A DNA stretch of 64,000 nucleotides from Actinopolymorpha alba DSM 45243. GTDB taxonomy: Bacteria; Actinomycetota; Actinomycetes; Propionibacteriales; Actinopolymorphaceae. A model generated the notes under the pieces. It was not told the DNA's origin and made no database searches. It saw only the letters and a list, made by a program, of their open reading frames with translations. Positions within the stretch are counted from its first letter, which is position 1; the number at the start of each line of letters is the position of its first letter. Positions 36,148-44,951 of this stretch are shown in pieces. The position numbers and the translations under genes were made by a program. The stretch is taken from NCBI RefSeq assembly GCF_000373925.1, contig NZ_KB892801.1, positions 102,536-166,535 of the forward strand, written 5' to 3'.

Positions 36148-36999
36148 TCATACCCGTCGCCCGACGTTCCGCCGCAGAGCGGCGGCCGCGGCCAAGGCGC
36201 CACCCACCGCACCCGCGAGCCCAGCCGCGACCAGGCCGGCACGGGCAGCACGACGGCCTCGACGGAAGTCGCGGATCCGCCAGCCGCGCTTGCGGGCGTG
36301 GGCGCGCAGCCGGCGGTCGGGGTTGATGGCGTACGGCGTGCCGACCAGCGAGAGCATCGGGACGTCGTTGGCCGAGTCGGAGTAGGCCGAGCAGCGGCTG
36401 AGGTCGAGCCCTTCCTGCGCGGCGAGCAGGCGTACGGCGTCCGCCTTCGCCGTGCCGTGCATGAGGTCACCCACGAGGCGGCCGGTGTAGTAACCGTCGA
36501 CCGTCTCGGCGATGGTCCCCAGCGCCCCGGTCAGGTTGAGCCGGTCGGCGATCAGCTGGGCGATCTCGACCGGAGCGGCGGTCACCAGCCAGACCCGCTC
36601 ACCCTGGTCAAGGTGGCGTTGGGCGAGGGCGGCGGCGCCGGGCCAGATCTTGGTCGTGAGCACCTCGTCGAAGATCTCCGCCGCGAGCTCGGTGAGCTCA
36701 CTGACCGGCCAGCCCCGGATGAACGCCAGCGCCTGCTCGCGGATCTGGTGAACGTCGTCGGGGTCCTCCGAGCCGATGACCCGGAACTTCAGCTGCTGCC
36801 AGCCGGCGCCGAGCACCTCGCGGGTCGAGAAGAACCGGCGGCTGTGCAGGCCACGGGCCAGGTAGAACAGCGAGGCGCCGCGCATCAGGGTGTTGTCCAC
36901 GTCGAAGAACGCGGCCGCCCGCGGATCTGTCGGGACAGGGTGTTGCGTCGCCGTCGCACCAGTGGACGGAGAGTTCTGGACATCCTCCGCGGGCGTCAT
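36148..36999 (-). CDS. HAD-IB family phosphatase (SerB1-like) with C-terminal membrane helix
   Basis: 283 residues. Motif I FFDVDNTLMRGAS (nucleophile DxD), motif II WLVTAAPVE, motif III Lys in AKADAVRLLAAQEG, motif IV CSAYSDSANDVPML. A C-terminal Ala/Gly/Leu-rich helix (AGLVAAGLAGAVGGALAAAAAL) may anchor it in the membrane. Related proteins are annotated as phosphoserine phosphatase SerB1 or LPA phosphatase; substrate unproven. ATG 36999 is preceded by a reverse-strand TAAGCT at 8 bases. Divergent from the AMP-forming ligase and upstream of the sigma gene by 121 bases. Confidence 0.88.
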   Translation of the reverse strand: MTPAEDVQNSPSTGATATQHPVPTDPRAAAFFDVDNTLMRGASLFYLARGLHSRRFFSTREVLGAGWQQLKFRVIGSEDPDDVHQIREQALAFIRGWPVSELTELAAEIFDEVLTTKIWPGAAALAQRHLDQGERVWLVTAAPVEIAQLIADRLNLTGALGTIAETVDGYYTGRLVGDLMHGTAKADAVRLLAAQEGLDLSRCSAYSDSANDVPMLSLVGTPYAINPDRRLRAHARKRGWRIRDFRRGRRAARAGLVAAGLAGAVGGALAAAAALRRNVGRRV

Positions 37000-37145
37000 G
37001 AGCACCGAGCTTAGAGCGTCTTGGCCGCCTCGTGCCGGCAGCACCGGCGCCTACCCGGCTCGCCCGCGTTTTGCGGCCGGCCGCCCGCCGCGCCGGCCCC
37101 GATATGTCTCGGCGCGGATCGCGGATCTGTGCCAGACTCGCGAAC

Positions 37146-38747
37146 GTGGTGTTGGCGTTTCGCACGCGGCTGCTCCCGGACCCAGTGAGCGCTCCGGTGA
37201 ACGTTGCCGACCTGGTTCGTCGTTCGGCTGAGACGGCTCCCGACCGCCTGGCCCTGATCGCCGGCGACCGGCGGCTGACCTGGGCAGAGCTTGATCGCGC
37301 GGTCGACACCGTGGCGGCGGCGCTGTCTGGTGCCGGCCTCGTCACCGGTTTCCGGGTGGCGATCGCGCTGACCAACTCGGTGGAGTTCGTGACCGCCTAC
37401 TTCGGTGCGCTGCGGGCCGGGCTCGTGGCGGTGCCGATCAATCCGGCGAGCCGGGCTGAGGAGGTCGCCGGGTTCCTTGCCGTGACGCGGGCTCGGGTGG
37501 TGTTGACCGACGGGGCCAGTGTCGCGGCGGTCCGCCAGGCCATCCGCGGTCACGACGGCCCGCTCGGCCATGACGGTGAGGCCGCTCCGCTGGTGGTTCC
37601 CGTCGGGATAGCGGCCCTTGCCGGTGAACGCACGTACGACGAATTCCTGGCCGCTGCCGCGTCGTCGCCGGCCGTGCCGCCCGCCGACCCCGAGACGCTG
37701 GCCGCGCTGGTCTTCACCTCCGGCAGCGGCGGCACACCCCGCACCGTCATGCTCACCCACCGGGCGCTGCTCGCTGGCCTCGACCAGATGGCCGCGATCG
37801 AGCCGCCGCCGATGGGGACCGGTGACGTCGTCCTCGGTGTGCTGCCCTTCTGCCACATCTACGGCCTGAACGGCGTCGTCGGACTTGCCGCCCGCACGGC
37901 CGGGACCATCGTGGTCGTGTCCCGTTTCGACCCCGAGCACACGCTCGACCTCGTGGCCGCGGAGAAGGTGACCAACATCCCGGCCGTCCCACCCATCCTC
38001 GCCAGCTGGCTCAGGTGCGACGACCTGGCTCGGCGGCTGGCGAGCGTCCGCGTGCTGGTGTCGGGTGCGGCGCCGCTGCCGGCCGGCATACGCCGGGGCA
38101 TCCAGGCGGCGACCGGGCTCGTGGTGCATGAGGGGTACGGCCTCACCGAGGCGGCGCCCGTCGTGACGAGCACGCTGTGCTCGGCCGATCCCTCCGACCC
38201 GGACCAGCCCAAGCCCGGGTCCGTGGGCGCGCCGCTGCCCGGCGTCCAGGTCCGGGTCGTCGACGAGACCGGAGCCGATGTGGAGGTGGGGGAGCCCGGC
38301 GAGGTGCTCGTCCGGGGGCCCAACCTGTTCTCCGGGTACTGGCCTGATGCCACGGACGCGCCCGGCGAGGACGGCTGGTTCGCCACCGGTGACCTGGGTT
38401 ACCTCGACGAGGACGGCGACCTCGCGCTGGTCGACCGGCAGGGCGAGGTGATCGTCGTGTCCGGCTTCAGCGTCTACCCACGCGAGGTGGAGGAGCTGAT
38501 CGCCGAGCTGGAGCAGGTCGCCGAGGTGGCAGTGGTCGCCGTTCCAGACGAGCGGACCGGTGCGGCGGTGAAGGCGTACGTCGTGCCACGGCCCGGCCAG
38601 GAGGTGACCGCCGAGGCGGTGCTGAGCCTGTGCCGCGACCGGCTGGCGCGGTTCAAGCAGCCGAGCGTTGTACAAATCGTTCCGGAGCTGCCGCGTTCGG
38701 TGACCGGTCGGGTGGCGAAGTCGAGACTGCGTATCGCCGAACGCTAG
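37146..38747 (+). CDS. AMP-forming acyl-CoA synthetase/ligase family protein
   Basis: 533 residues of the ANL superfamily. Motifs: P-loop VFTSGSGGTPRTVMLTHRAL (K of the usual TSGTTGxPKG is Arg), LPFCHIYGLNGV, VHEGYGLTEAAPV (A5), GWFATGDLGYLDEDGDLALVDR (A7-A8), SGFSVYPREVEE, and C-terminal LPRSVTGRVAKSRLR. The A10 lysine needed for adenylation (TGK) is Arg, so activity may be low or altered. Start uncertain: GTG 37146, GTG 37149 or GTG 37185; an earlier ATG at 37032 overlaps the divergent HAD promoter. Followed 35 bases later by glutaredoxin. Confidence 0.85.
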   Translation: MVLAFRTRLLPDPVSAPVNVADLVRRSAETAPDRLALIAGDRRLTWAELDRAVDTVAAALSGAGLVTGFRVAIALTNSVEFVTAYFGALRAGLVAVPINPASRAEEVAGFLAVTRARVVLTDGASVAAVRQAIRGHDGPLGHDGEAAPLVVPVGIAALAGERTYDEFLAAAASSPAVPPADPETLAALVFTSGSGGTPRTVMLTHRALLAGLDQMAAIEPPPMGTGDVVLGVLPFCHIYGLNGVVGLAARTAGTIVVVSRFDPEHTLDLVAAEKVTNIPAVPPILASWLRCDDLARRLASVRVLVSGAAPLPAGIRRGIQAATGLVVHEGYGLTEAAPVVTSTLCSADPSDPDQPKPGSVGAPLPGVQVRVVDETGADVEVGEPGEVLVRGPNLFSGYWPDATDAPGEDGWFATGDLGYLDEDGDLALVDRQGEVIVVSGFSVYPREVEELIAELEQVAEVAVVAVPDERTGAAVKAYVVPRPGQEVTAEAVLSLCRDRLARFKQPSVVQIVPELPRSVTGRVAKSRLRIAER

Positions 38748-38782
38748 TCGGCGATGGGATTCTGAGGCCGCGGGAGTTCGGG

Positions 38783-39016
38783 ATGGCGCGGGTCACGCTC
38801 TACAGCAAGCCGGGATGTCACCTTTGTGATGATGCCCGGGAGATCATCGCCGCCGTCTGCGCCGACCTCGACGTCGAGTGGCACGAGGTCGATATCGAGG
38901 GTGACGAGGAGTTGTACCGTCGGTTCTGGGAGCAGATCCCGGTGACGTTTGTCGATGGTGCACAACATGATTTCTGGCGGGTCGACGAGGCCCGTCTGCG
39001 GTCAGCCTTGACCTAG
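38783..39016 (+). CDS. Glutaredoxin-like thiol-disulfide protein (DUF836 type)
   Basis: 77 residues with a thioredoxin fold: VTLYSKPGCHLCDDAREII with redox motif CHLC, HEVDIEGDEELYRRFWEQIPVTFVDG including the cis-Pro. ATG 38783 with GGGAG 7 bases upstream. Positioned just before rex and hemA, as Rv0508 before hemA in mycobacteria (from memory). It may reduce a small set of proteins in haem or redox metabolism; partner unknown. Confidence 0.9.
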   Translation: MARVTLYSKPGCHLCDDAREIIAAVCADLDVEWHEVDIEGDEELYRRFWEQIPVTFVDGAQHDFWRVDEARLRSALT

Positions 39017-39054
39017 GTCGTCCGCTTTCGGGGCGCTCGACGAACCGCTCGATT

Positions 39055-39072
39055 TTGTTCGCACGTTCACAA
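39055..39072 (+). promoter_or_regulatory. Candidate Rex operator (ROP)
   Basis: TTGTTCGCACGTTCACAA: the right half CGTTCACAA is perfect against the actinobacterial ROP (TTGTGAACGCGTTCACAA-like) and the left half keeps only TTGT. It lies directly upstream of the TAGGCT -10 element at 39078-39083 of the rex-hem operon, so binding would block initiation. Confidence 0.6.
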
Positions 39073-39077
39073 AGTCC

Positions 39078-39083
39078 TAGGCT
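39078..39083 (+). promoter_or_regulatory. -10 element of the rex-hemACD operon
   Basis: TAGGCT, 5 bases after the candidate Rex operator and 80 bases before the rex start. The operator overlaps where the -35 region would be. Confidence 0.5.
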
Positions 39084-39163
39084 TGGAGATCGCTGGTCGG
39101 GACAGTTCCGGCCGGCCAGAGGTGTCACCGCTGTCGTCGACGCCTCTCGACCCCAGGAGTGAA

Positions 39164-39901
39164 GTGAGTCCGCCGCGCCCCCGCCGTACGAGCGACCATG
39201 ACGCGCGCCCCAGCCGCGGGATTCCCGAGGCGACCGTCGCGCGTCTGCCGGTCTACCTGCGCGCACTGACCGCGCTGGGCGACCGCGGCATCGCGACCGC
39301 CTCCAGCGAGGAGCTCGCCCGGGCGGCCGGGGTCAACTCCGCCAAGCTGCGTAAGGACCTGTCCTACCTCGGGTCGTACGGCACCAGGGGCGTGGGCTAC
39401 GACGTGGAGTACCTCCGCTACCAGATCGCCCGCGAGATCGGTCTCACCCAGGACTGGCCGGTCATCATCGTCGGAATCGGTAATCTCGGTCACGCGCTGG
39501 CCAACTACTCAGGCTTCGCCTCCCGCGGATTCGGCATCGTCGGCCTGCTCGACGCCGATCCCGCGCGGGTCGGCGAGCAGGTCGGTGACTACGTCATCAA
39601 GGCCTACAACGAGCTCGAGCGGGTCGTCGAGGAGTACGGCGTCGCGATCGGCGTCATCGCCACGCCGGCCACCGCAGCCCAGGAGGTGTGCGACCGGATG
39701 GTTGCGGCCGGCATCACGAGCGTGCTCAACTTCGCTCCCGTGGTGCTGAAGGTTCCCGCCGGAGTCGACGTTCGCAAGGTCGATCTGTCCACCGAACTCC
39801 AGATCCTGGCCTACCACGAGCAACGCAAGGCGCTTTCGCAGCCCGGCCGACTCGACCACGTCGACGGTGTCGCGACTGAGAGGAGTCCTGTTATTCCATG
39901 A
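39164..39901 (+). CDS. rex: Redox-sensing transcriptional repressor Rex
   Basis: Senses the NADH/NAD+ ratio and releases its operators when NADH rises. 245 residues: N-terminal winged helix (TVARLPVYLRALTAL, ATASSEELARAAGVNSAKLRKDLSYLG), Rossmann domain with GIGNLGHALANYSGF, and C-terminal swapped helix region. GTG 39164 with CAGGAG just upstream. First gene of rex-hemA-hemC-hemD with ATGA/GTGA overlaps, the order described for Streptomyces coelicolor rex-hemACD. A partly degenerate Rex box at 39055-39072 suggests autoregulation, coupling haem supply to redox state. Confidence 0.96.
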   Translation: MSPPRPRRTSDHDARPSRGIPEATVARLPVYLRALTALGDRGIATASSEELARAAGVNSAKLRKDLSYLGSYGTRGVGYDVEYLRYQIAREIGLTQDWPVIIVGIGNLGHALANYSGFASRGFGIVGLLDADPARVGEQVGDYVIKAYNELERVVEEYGVAIGVIATPATAAQEVCDRMVAAGITSVLNFAPVVLKVPAGVDVRKVDLSTELQILAYHEQRKALSQPGRLDHVDGVATERSPVIP

Positions 39902-41220
39902 GTATCTTGGTCATCGGCCTGTCTCACCGTGGCGCGCCGGTCGAGCTTCTCGAGCGGGTGGTGCCGGCTACTGACTCGATCGACAAGTTCCTGACCGATG
40001 CGGTGGACTGCCCGCACGTCGGTGCGGCAGTTGTCGTGTCGACCTGCAACCGCGTCGAGATCTACGCCGAGGTCGAGCGGTTCCACGGCGGTGTCGAGGA
40101 GCTGGCCGAGCTGCTCGCCCGGCACTCCGGCGTACCCACCGCGGAGCTCACGCCCCATCTGTACGTCCGCTACGAGGATGGGGCGGTGAGCCACCTGTTC
40201 TCGGTGGTGTGCGGCCTGGATTCGATGGTGGTCGGTGAGACCCAGATCCTCGGTCAGGTCAAGGCGGGACTGCGCCGGGCGCAGGACGCCGAGACCGTGG
40301 GCTCGGTGCTCAACGGCGTGTTCCAGCACGCCCTGCGGGTCGGCAAACGCGCCCACACCGAGACCGAGTTGGGACGCGCAGGCCGGTCGGTGGTGACCGC
40401 CGCCCTCGGCCACGCGACCCGCCACCTCGGTGACATGACAGGACGCGGCGCGCTCGTGGTGGGCGCCGGCTCGATGGCCGCGCTGGCCGCGGCGACGCTC
40501 CGCCGTGACCTTGGAGCCTCGGTAGCGGTGACCAACCGCACCCCCGACCGGGCGCGCCGGCTCGCCGCGAACGTCGACGGCCGGGCCGCGGCGATGAGCG
40601 ACCTCGCGCAGGAGCTGGCCACGGTTGACGTCGTGGTCTCCTGCACCGGAGCGGTCGGCGCCGTACTCTCCACCGAACTCCTGCGCACGGCGGTCGCCGC
40701 CCGCGCGGGTCGGCCGCTGGTGATCTGCGATCTGGCGATGCCCCGCGACGTCGAGCCGAGCGCCGGCGAGCTGGCCGGGATCACCCTGATCGACCTCGCC
40801 AGCCTGGCCGCCAGCCCGGACGGCCCCAACACCGACGTCGAGGCGGTCCGCGCGATCGTCGCCGCGGAGGTTCTGGAGTTCGCATCGACCCGCCGGGCCG
40901 CGACCGTCGCGCCGACGGTGGTGGCGTTGCGCAGTATGGCGGCGGAGGTGGTCGAGGCCGAGTTGCGCCGGCTCACGATGCGCGTCCCCGACCTGGAGGA
41001 CCAGGCCCGGGTCGAGGTCGCCAAGACCGTGCGCAGGGTCGTCGACAAGCTGCTGCACGCCCCGACGATCCGGGTCAAGGAGCTCGCCGAGCAGACCGTC
41101 GAGACGTCCTACACCGACGCGTTGCGGGAGTTGTTCGCCCTCGACCCGTCCACGGTGGAGGCGGTCGAGAACGCCGATCCGGCTGAGCCGGTGCGACCGG
41201 GTGAGGAGGGGCCGCGATGA
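39898..41220 (+). CDS. hemA: Glutamyl-tRNA reductase
   Basis: First committed step of C5-pathway haem synthesis: glutamyl-tRNA to glutamate-1-semialdehyde with NADPH. 440 residues with VIGLSHRGAPVELLERV, active-site VSTCNRVEIYAE (nucleophilic Cys near 50), VVGETQILGQVKAGLRRAQ, the NADPH fold GALVVGAGSMAALAAATL, and the C-terminal dimerisation helices. ATG 39898 overlaps the rex stop (ATGA) with AGAGGAG upstream; its own stop overlaps hemC. HemL, the next enzyme, lies 6 kb away in another cluster. Confidence 0.97.
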   Translation: MSILVIGLSHRGAPVELLERVVPATDSIDKFLTDAVDCPHVGAAVVVSTCNRVEIYAEVERFHGGVEELAELLARHSGVPTAELTPHLYVRYEDGAVSHLFSVVCGLDSMVVGETQILGQVKAGLRRAQDAETVGSVLNGVFQHALRVGKRAHTETELGRAGRSVVTAALGHATRHLGDMTGRGALVVGAGSMAALAAATLRRDLGASVAVTNRTPDRARRLAANVDGRAAAMSDLAQELATVDVVVSCTGAVGAVLSTELLRTAVAARAGRPLVICDLAMPRDVEPSAGELAGITLIDLASLAASPDGPNTDVEAVRAIVAAEVLEFASTRRAATVAPTVVALRSMAAEVVEAELRRLTMRVPDLEDQARVEVAKTVRRVVDKLLHAPTIRVKELAEQTVETSYTDALRELFALDPSTVEAVENADPAEPVRPGEEGPR

Positions 41221-42140
41221 GCGTTCTCCGTATCGGCACCCGCCGCAGTGCCCTCGCACTCGCCCAGACCCGCACCATCGCGGCGGCGCTGGAGCGGGCC
41301 GGGCATCCGTGTGTGCTCGTCGAGGTGACCACCGAGGGCGACCGCAACCGCAGCCCCCTCACCAGGATCGGCGGCCAGGGTGTGTTCGTCGGTGCCCTGC
41401 GCGATGCGCTCCTCGCCGGTGAGGTCGACGTCGCGGTGCACTCGATGAAGGACCTGCCCACCCAGCCCGTGGAGTCCATCACGATCGGCGCCGTGCCGCG
41501 CCGCGAAGACCCGCGGGACGCCCTCGTCGCCCGCGACGGGCTCACCCTCGCGACCCTGCCACCTGGCGCGCGGGTCGGCACCGGCTCGCCGCGCCGACTC
41601 GCCCAGCTGCGGCTGGACAAGATAGACCTTGAACTTGTCGAGATCCGGGGGAACGTCGATACCCGGATCCGGAAGGTGTACGACGGTGAGCTGGACGCCG
41701 TCGTACTCGCTCGGGCCGGCCTCACCCGACTGGGCCGGCAGGATGAGATCACCGAGACGTTCGACCCGGCGGAGTTCGTGCCGGCGCCCGGACAGGGCGC
41801 CCTCGCCGTCGAGTGTCGCGCCGCCGACGAGAGCGTGCTGCATGCTCTCGCCGTACTCGATGATCCCCGCAGCAGGGCGGCGACCACCGCCGAGCGCGCC
41901 GTACTGGCCGGATTGGCGGCCGGTTGCAGCGCACCCATGGGAGCCTTCGCCGACACCATCGGCGGGGTGGAAGGGGAGTTCCTTTCCCTCCACGCCGTCG
42001 TGGCCGCCGTCGATGGCTCCGCCAGCGTCCGCCTGTCCACCTCGGGGCCTCGCGGCGAAGCAGAGGAGCTCGGCCACGCACTCGCGGCCGCCCTGCTCGC
42101 CGAGGGCGCCAGCCGTTTGATCGAGGAACGCGTCACGTGA
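41217..42140 (+). CDS. hemC: Porphobilinogen deaminase (hydroxymethylbilane synthase)
   Basis: Joins four porphobilinogens into hydroxymethylbilane. 307 residues: RIGTRRSALALAQT, VHSMKDLPTQ, REDPRDALVAR, GTGSPRRLAQL, LARAGLTRLGR, APGQGALAVECR and the cofactor-attachment Cys in LAGLAAGCSAPMGAFA. ATGA overlap with hemA and GTGA overlap with hemD indicate tight translational coupling. Confidence 0.97.
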   Translation: MSVLRIGTRRSALALAQTRTIAAALERAGHPCVLVEVTTEGDRNRSPLTRIGGQGVFVGALRDALLAGEVDVAVHSMKDLPTQPVESITIGAVPRREDPRDALVARDGLTLATLPPGARVGTGSPRRLAQLRLDKIDLELVEIRGNVDTRIRKVYDGELDAVVLARAGLTRLGRQDEITETFDPAEFVPAPGQGALAVECRAADESVLHALAVLDDPRSRAATTAERAVLAGLAAGCSAPMGAFADTIGGVEGEFLSLHAVVAAVDGSASVRLSTSGPRGEAEELGHALAAALLAEGASRLIEERVT

Positions 42141-43738
42141 CCGCGAAGAACAAGACCACGAAGAAACTCCAGGGCTCGGTGTCCTTCGTCGGCGTTGGCC
42201 CAGGCGACCCTGCTCTTGTGACCCTCCGGGCGAAGGAGCTGCTGGGACGCGCCGACGTCGTCGCCGGCGAGCTCGCGACCTTCGAACCCGTGGTCGCCGC
42301 CTACGTCAGTGAGGAAGCCGAGCGGCTCGAGCTGACCGAGGACGCTGTGACACCGGCCGAGGCCGGCCGAGTCCTGGCCAAGCACGCCAAGGACGGCAAG
42401 CACGTCGTACGCCTGTACGTCGGCGACCCGTTCCTCGACGGGCACGCCTCGGAGCATGTCGCCGCGTTCGTCCGGCAGCACGTGCCGTTCGAGGTGACGC
42501 CGGGCCTGCCCGTCGCGACCGCCGTACCCACCTACTCCGGCACGCCGCTCACCACGGCGAAGGTCCGCGAGGCTCGCGTCATCGACGTGAGCGCTGGTGA
42601 GCCGGAATGGGAGACGCTCGCCGAGGGATCAGCCACGCTGGTCGTCACGGGTGTCACCGACGGGCTGAAGGACATCACCGGCCTCCTGGTCAAGGCTGGC
42701 CGGGACGCGTCAACGCCGGCCTCTGTGACCACGGCCGGCACCACCACGGAGCAGCGTACGATCGCCGGCACGCTCGAGACGCTGGCCAGCGAGGTGAAGT
42801 CGGCGCGGCTCGCCGGCCCCTACGTGCTGGTGGTCGGACCGGCCGTTGCCATGCGGGACAAGCTGTCGTGGTTCGAGACCAAGCCGCTGTTCGGTTGGCG
42901 GGTCCTCGTGCCGCGCACCAAGGAGCAGGCCGGTGTGCTGTCGAAGCTGCTCCGGCAGTACGGCGCGGTGCCGGAGGAGGTGCCCACCATCTCCGTCGAG
43001 CCGCCGCGCAACCCCCAGCAGCTCGACCGGGCGATCACCGGGCTGGTCACCGGGCGGTACCAATGGGTGGCGTTCACCTCGGTCAACGCGGTCCGTGCCG
43101 TGCGGGAGAAGTTCGAGGAGTACGGCCTGGACGCCCGGGCGTTCGCCGGCCTGAAGATCGCGGCCGTTGGTGAAAAGACCGCTGAGGTGATCCAGGCGTG
43201 GGGCATCAAGCCCGACCTGGTGCCGACCGGCGAGCACTCCGCCCGCGGGCTGCTCGAGGAGTGGCCGCCGTACGACCGGGTGCTCGACCCGATCAACCGG
43301 GTGTTCCTGCCGCGCGCCGACATCGCGACGGAGACGCTGGTCGCTGGCCTGGTCGAGTTGGGCTGGGAAGTCGACGACGTGACGGCGTACCGCACGGTGC
43401 GCGCCGCTCCGCCGCCCGCTCCGATCCGCGAGGCGATCAAGACCGGCAAGTTCGATGCGGTGGCGTTCACCTCGAGCTCGACCGTGCGCAACCTGGTCGG
43501 TATCGCCGGCAAGCCGCATGCGACGACTGTGATCGCGGCGATCGGCGCGCAGACGGCGACCACGGCCGAGGAGCACGGGCTCCGGGTCGACGTCCAGCCG
43601 CCGGCGCCCTCGATCGAGGCGCTCGCGGAGGCGCTGGCGGAGTTCGGTGAGGCTCGCCGGTCCGCGCAGATCGAGGCCGGTGACCCGGTGACGAAGCCGT
43701 CTGAACGCAAGGCCGGCGCGCGCCGCCGCGCGAAGTAG
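42137..43738 (+). CDS. hemD: Bifunctional uroporphyrinogen-III C-methyltransferase-like / uroporphyrinogen-III synthase
   Basis: 533 residues. The N-terminal tetrapyrrole methylase-like domain (about 10-240: SFVGVGPGDPALVTLRAKELL, YVGDPFLDG, TPGLPVATAVPTYSG, TLVVTGVTDG) may add methyls for sirohaem/B12. The C-terminal HemD domain (about 250-500: GWRVLVPRTKEQAGVLSKLL, VAFTSVNAVRAV, VFLPRADIATETL, DDVTAYRTV, AVAFTSSSTVRNL) cyclises hydroxymethylbilane. The N-terminal domain has the loop GDPFLDG rather than the GGDP-FxxG typical of active SUMT, as in mycobacterial HemD, so methylation is uncertain. GTG 42137 overlaps hemC. A terminator follows, so hemB has its own transcript as well. Confidence 0.94.
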   Translation: MTAKNKTTKKLQGSVSFVGVGPGDPALVTLRAKELLGRADVVAGELATFEPVVAAYVSEEAERLELTEDAVTPAEAGRVLAKHAKDGKHVVRLYVGDPFLDGHASEHVAAFVRQHVPFEVTPGLPVATAVPTYSGTPLTTAKVREARVIDVSAGEPEWETLAEGSATLVVTGVTDGLKDITGLLVKAGRDASTPASVTTAGTTTEQRTIAGTLETLASEVKSARLAGPYVLVVGPAVAMRDKLSWFETKPLFGWRVLVPRTKEQAGVLSKLLRQYGAVPEEVPTISVEPPRNPQQLDRAITGLVTGRYQWVAFTSVNAVRAVREKFEEYGLDARAFAGLKIAAVGEKTAEVIQAWGIKPDLVPTGEHSARGLLEEWPPYDRVLDPINRVFLPRADIATETLVAGLVELGWEVDDVTAYRTVRAAPPPAPIREAIKTGKFDAVAFTSSSTVRNLVGIAGKPHATTVIAAIGAQTATTAEEHGLRVDVQPPAPSIEALAEALAEFGEARRSAQIEAGDPVTKPSERKAGARRRAK

Positions 43739-43757
43739 CAGCCGGAGTGATGTCGAC

Positions 43758-43797
43758 CGACTTGTCCGAAGGTGCGCGGGAACCTTCGGACAGGTCG
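43758..43797 (+). terminator. Terminator between hemD and hemB
   Basis: 16-base arms (43758-43773 and 43782-43797) with one mismatch and an 8-base loop, followed by GGGCTTTT. Located 20 bases after the hemD stop and 86 before hemB. Confidence 0.75.
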
Positions 43798-43882
43798 TGG
43801 GCTTTTGGGAGGCCCATGACCCGGTCGGGCAGCGTCTGCGCGACACTCGAAGGGTCCGGGCACTTACTGAAGGGTACTTGTC

Positions 43883-44857
43883 ATGGGATTTCCCGACATC
43901 CGTCCTCGGCGGTTGCGGACCACGCCCGCGATGCGCAGGCTCGTCGCCGAGACTGAGGTCGCTCCGCGGTCGCTCATCCTGCCGCTCTTCGTCCGCGAGG
44001 GCATCACCGAGCCCGTTCCGGTCACCTCCATGCCGGGGGTTGTCCAGCACACGCTCGACACCTTGCGCAAGGCGTGTGTCGAGGCGGTCGAGGCGGGCGT
44101 GGGTGGCCTGATGCTGTACGGGATCCCGCGCGCCAAGGACGCGAACGGCTCCGGGGCCACCGATCCCGACGGCATCCTCAACGCCGCGATCCGGGAGGTC
44201 GTCTCCGAGGTTGGCGAGGCGAGTGTCGTCATGGCCGACCTGTGCATCGACGAGTTCACCGACCATGGGCACTGCGGGGTCCTTGCCGCCGACGGCTCGG
44301 TCGACAACGACGCCACGCTGGAGAGGTACGCCGAGATGGCGCTGGCGCAGGCGGAGGCCGGCGTCGACCTGGTGAGTCCGAGCGGCATGATGGACGGCCA
44401 GGTAGGGGTGGTACGCCGGGCTCTCGACGGGGCCGGGCACACCAACGTGGGCGTCCTGGCCTATTCCGCGAAGTACGCCTCGGCGTTCTACGGACCGTTC
44501 CGCGAGGCCGTGGACTCCAGCCTGAAGGGCGACCGCAAGACCTACCAGCAGGATCCCGCCAATGCCACCGAGGCGATGCGGGAGACCGCGCTGGACGTGG
44601 CGGAGGGCGCCGACCTGGTGATGGTGAAGCCGGCGCTTGGCTACCTCGACGTCGTACGCCGGATCAAGGACGCGGTCGACGTCCCGGTCGCGGCCTACAA
44701 CGTGTCGGGGGAGTACGCCATGGTGGAGGCGGCCGCCGCCAACGGCTGGATCGAGCGGGAACGCGCGATCCTCGAGGTGCTCACGTCAATCCGGCGAGCC
44801 GGTGCTGACATCGTTCTCACCTACTGGGCCACGGAAGTCGCCCGCGGCTTCCGCTGA
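43883..44857 (+). CDS. hemB: Delta-aminolevulinic acid dehydratase (porphobilinogen synthase)
   Basis: Condenses two 5-aminolevulinate molecules into porphobilinogen. 324 residues: [12 protein letters not shown], active-site lysines in [15 protein letters not shown] and [13 protein letters not shown]. The metal loop reads [15 protein letters not shown]: Asp replaces the second Cys of the zinc type (CxCxxYTxHGHCG), marking the Mg2+-dependent class. ATG 43883 with AAGGG 8 bases upstream. Separated from hemD by a hairpin, so partly independent of the Rex-controlled unit. Ends at a 21-base-pair terminator facing the M28 peptidase. Confidence 0.97.
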   Translation: MGFPDIRPRRLRTTPAMRRLVAETEVAPRSLILPLFVREGITEPVPVTSMPGVVQHTLDTLRKACVEAVEAGVGGLMLYGIPRAKDANGSGATDPDGILNAAIREVVSEVGEASVVMADLCIDEFTDHGHCGVLAADGSVDNDATLERYAEMALAQAEAGVDLVSPSGMMDGQVGVVRRALDGAGHTNVGVLAYSAKYASAFYGPFREAVDSSLKGDRKTYQQDPANATEAMRETALDVAEGADLVMVKPALGYLDVVRRIKDAVDVPVAAYNVSGEYAMVEAAAANGWIERERAILEVLTSIRRAGADIVLTYWATEVARGFR

Positions 44858-44876
44858 GCGACCTCTCAGGGTCCGG

Positions 44877-44934
44877 CATCGTCAAGGCGGCCTTGCACCG
44901 ACTACCCAGTCGATGCAAGGCCGCCTTGACGATG
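44877..44934. terminator. Bidirectional terminator between hemB and the M28 peptidase
   Basis: Perfect 21-base arms (44877-44897 and 44914-44934) around a 16-base loop that contains a further CGACT/AGTCG stem. It is 20 bases after the hemB stop and 18 from the peptidase end. Confidence 0.88.
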
Positions 44935-44951
44935 GGCGCTACCTCACGCGA

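Noticed and set aside
42710..44440. 576-codon reverse ORF over hemD-hemB
   Set aside because: Antisense shadow of hemD and hemB, which have clear motifs.
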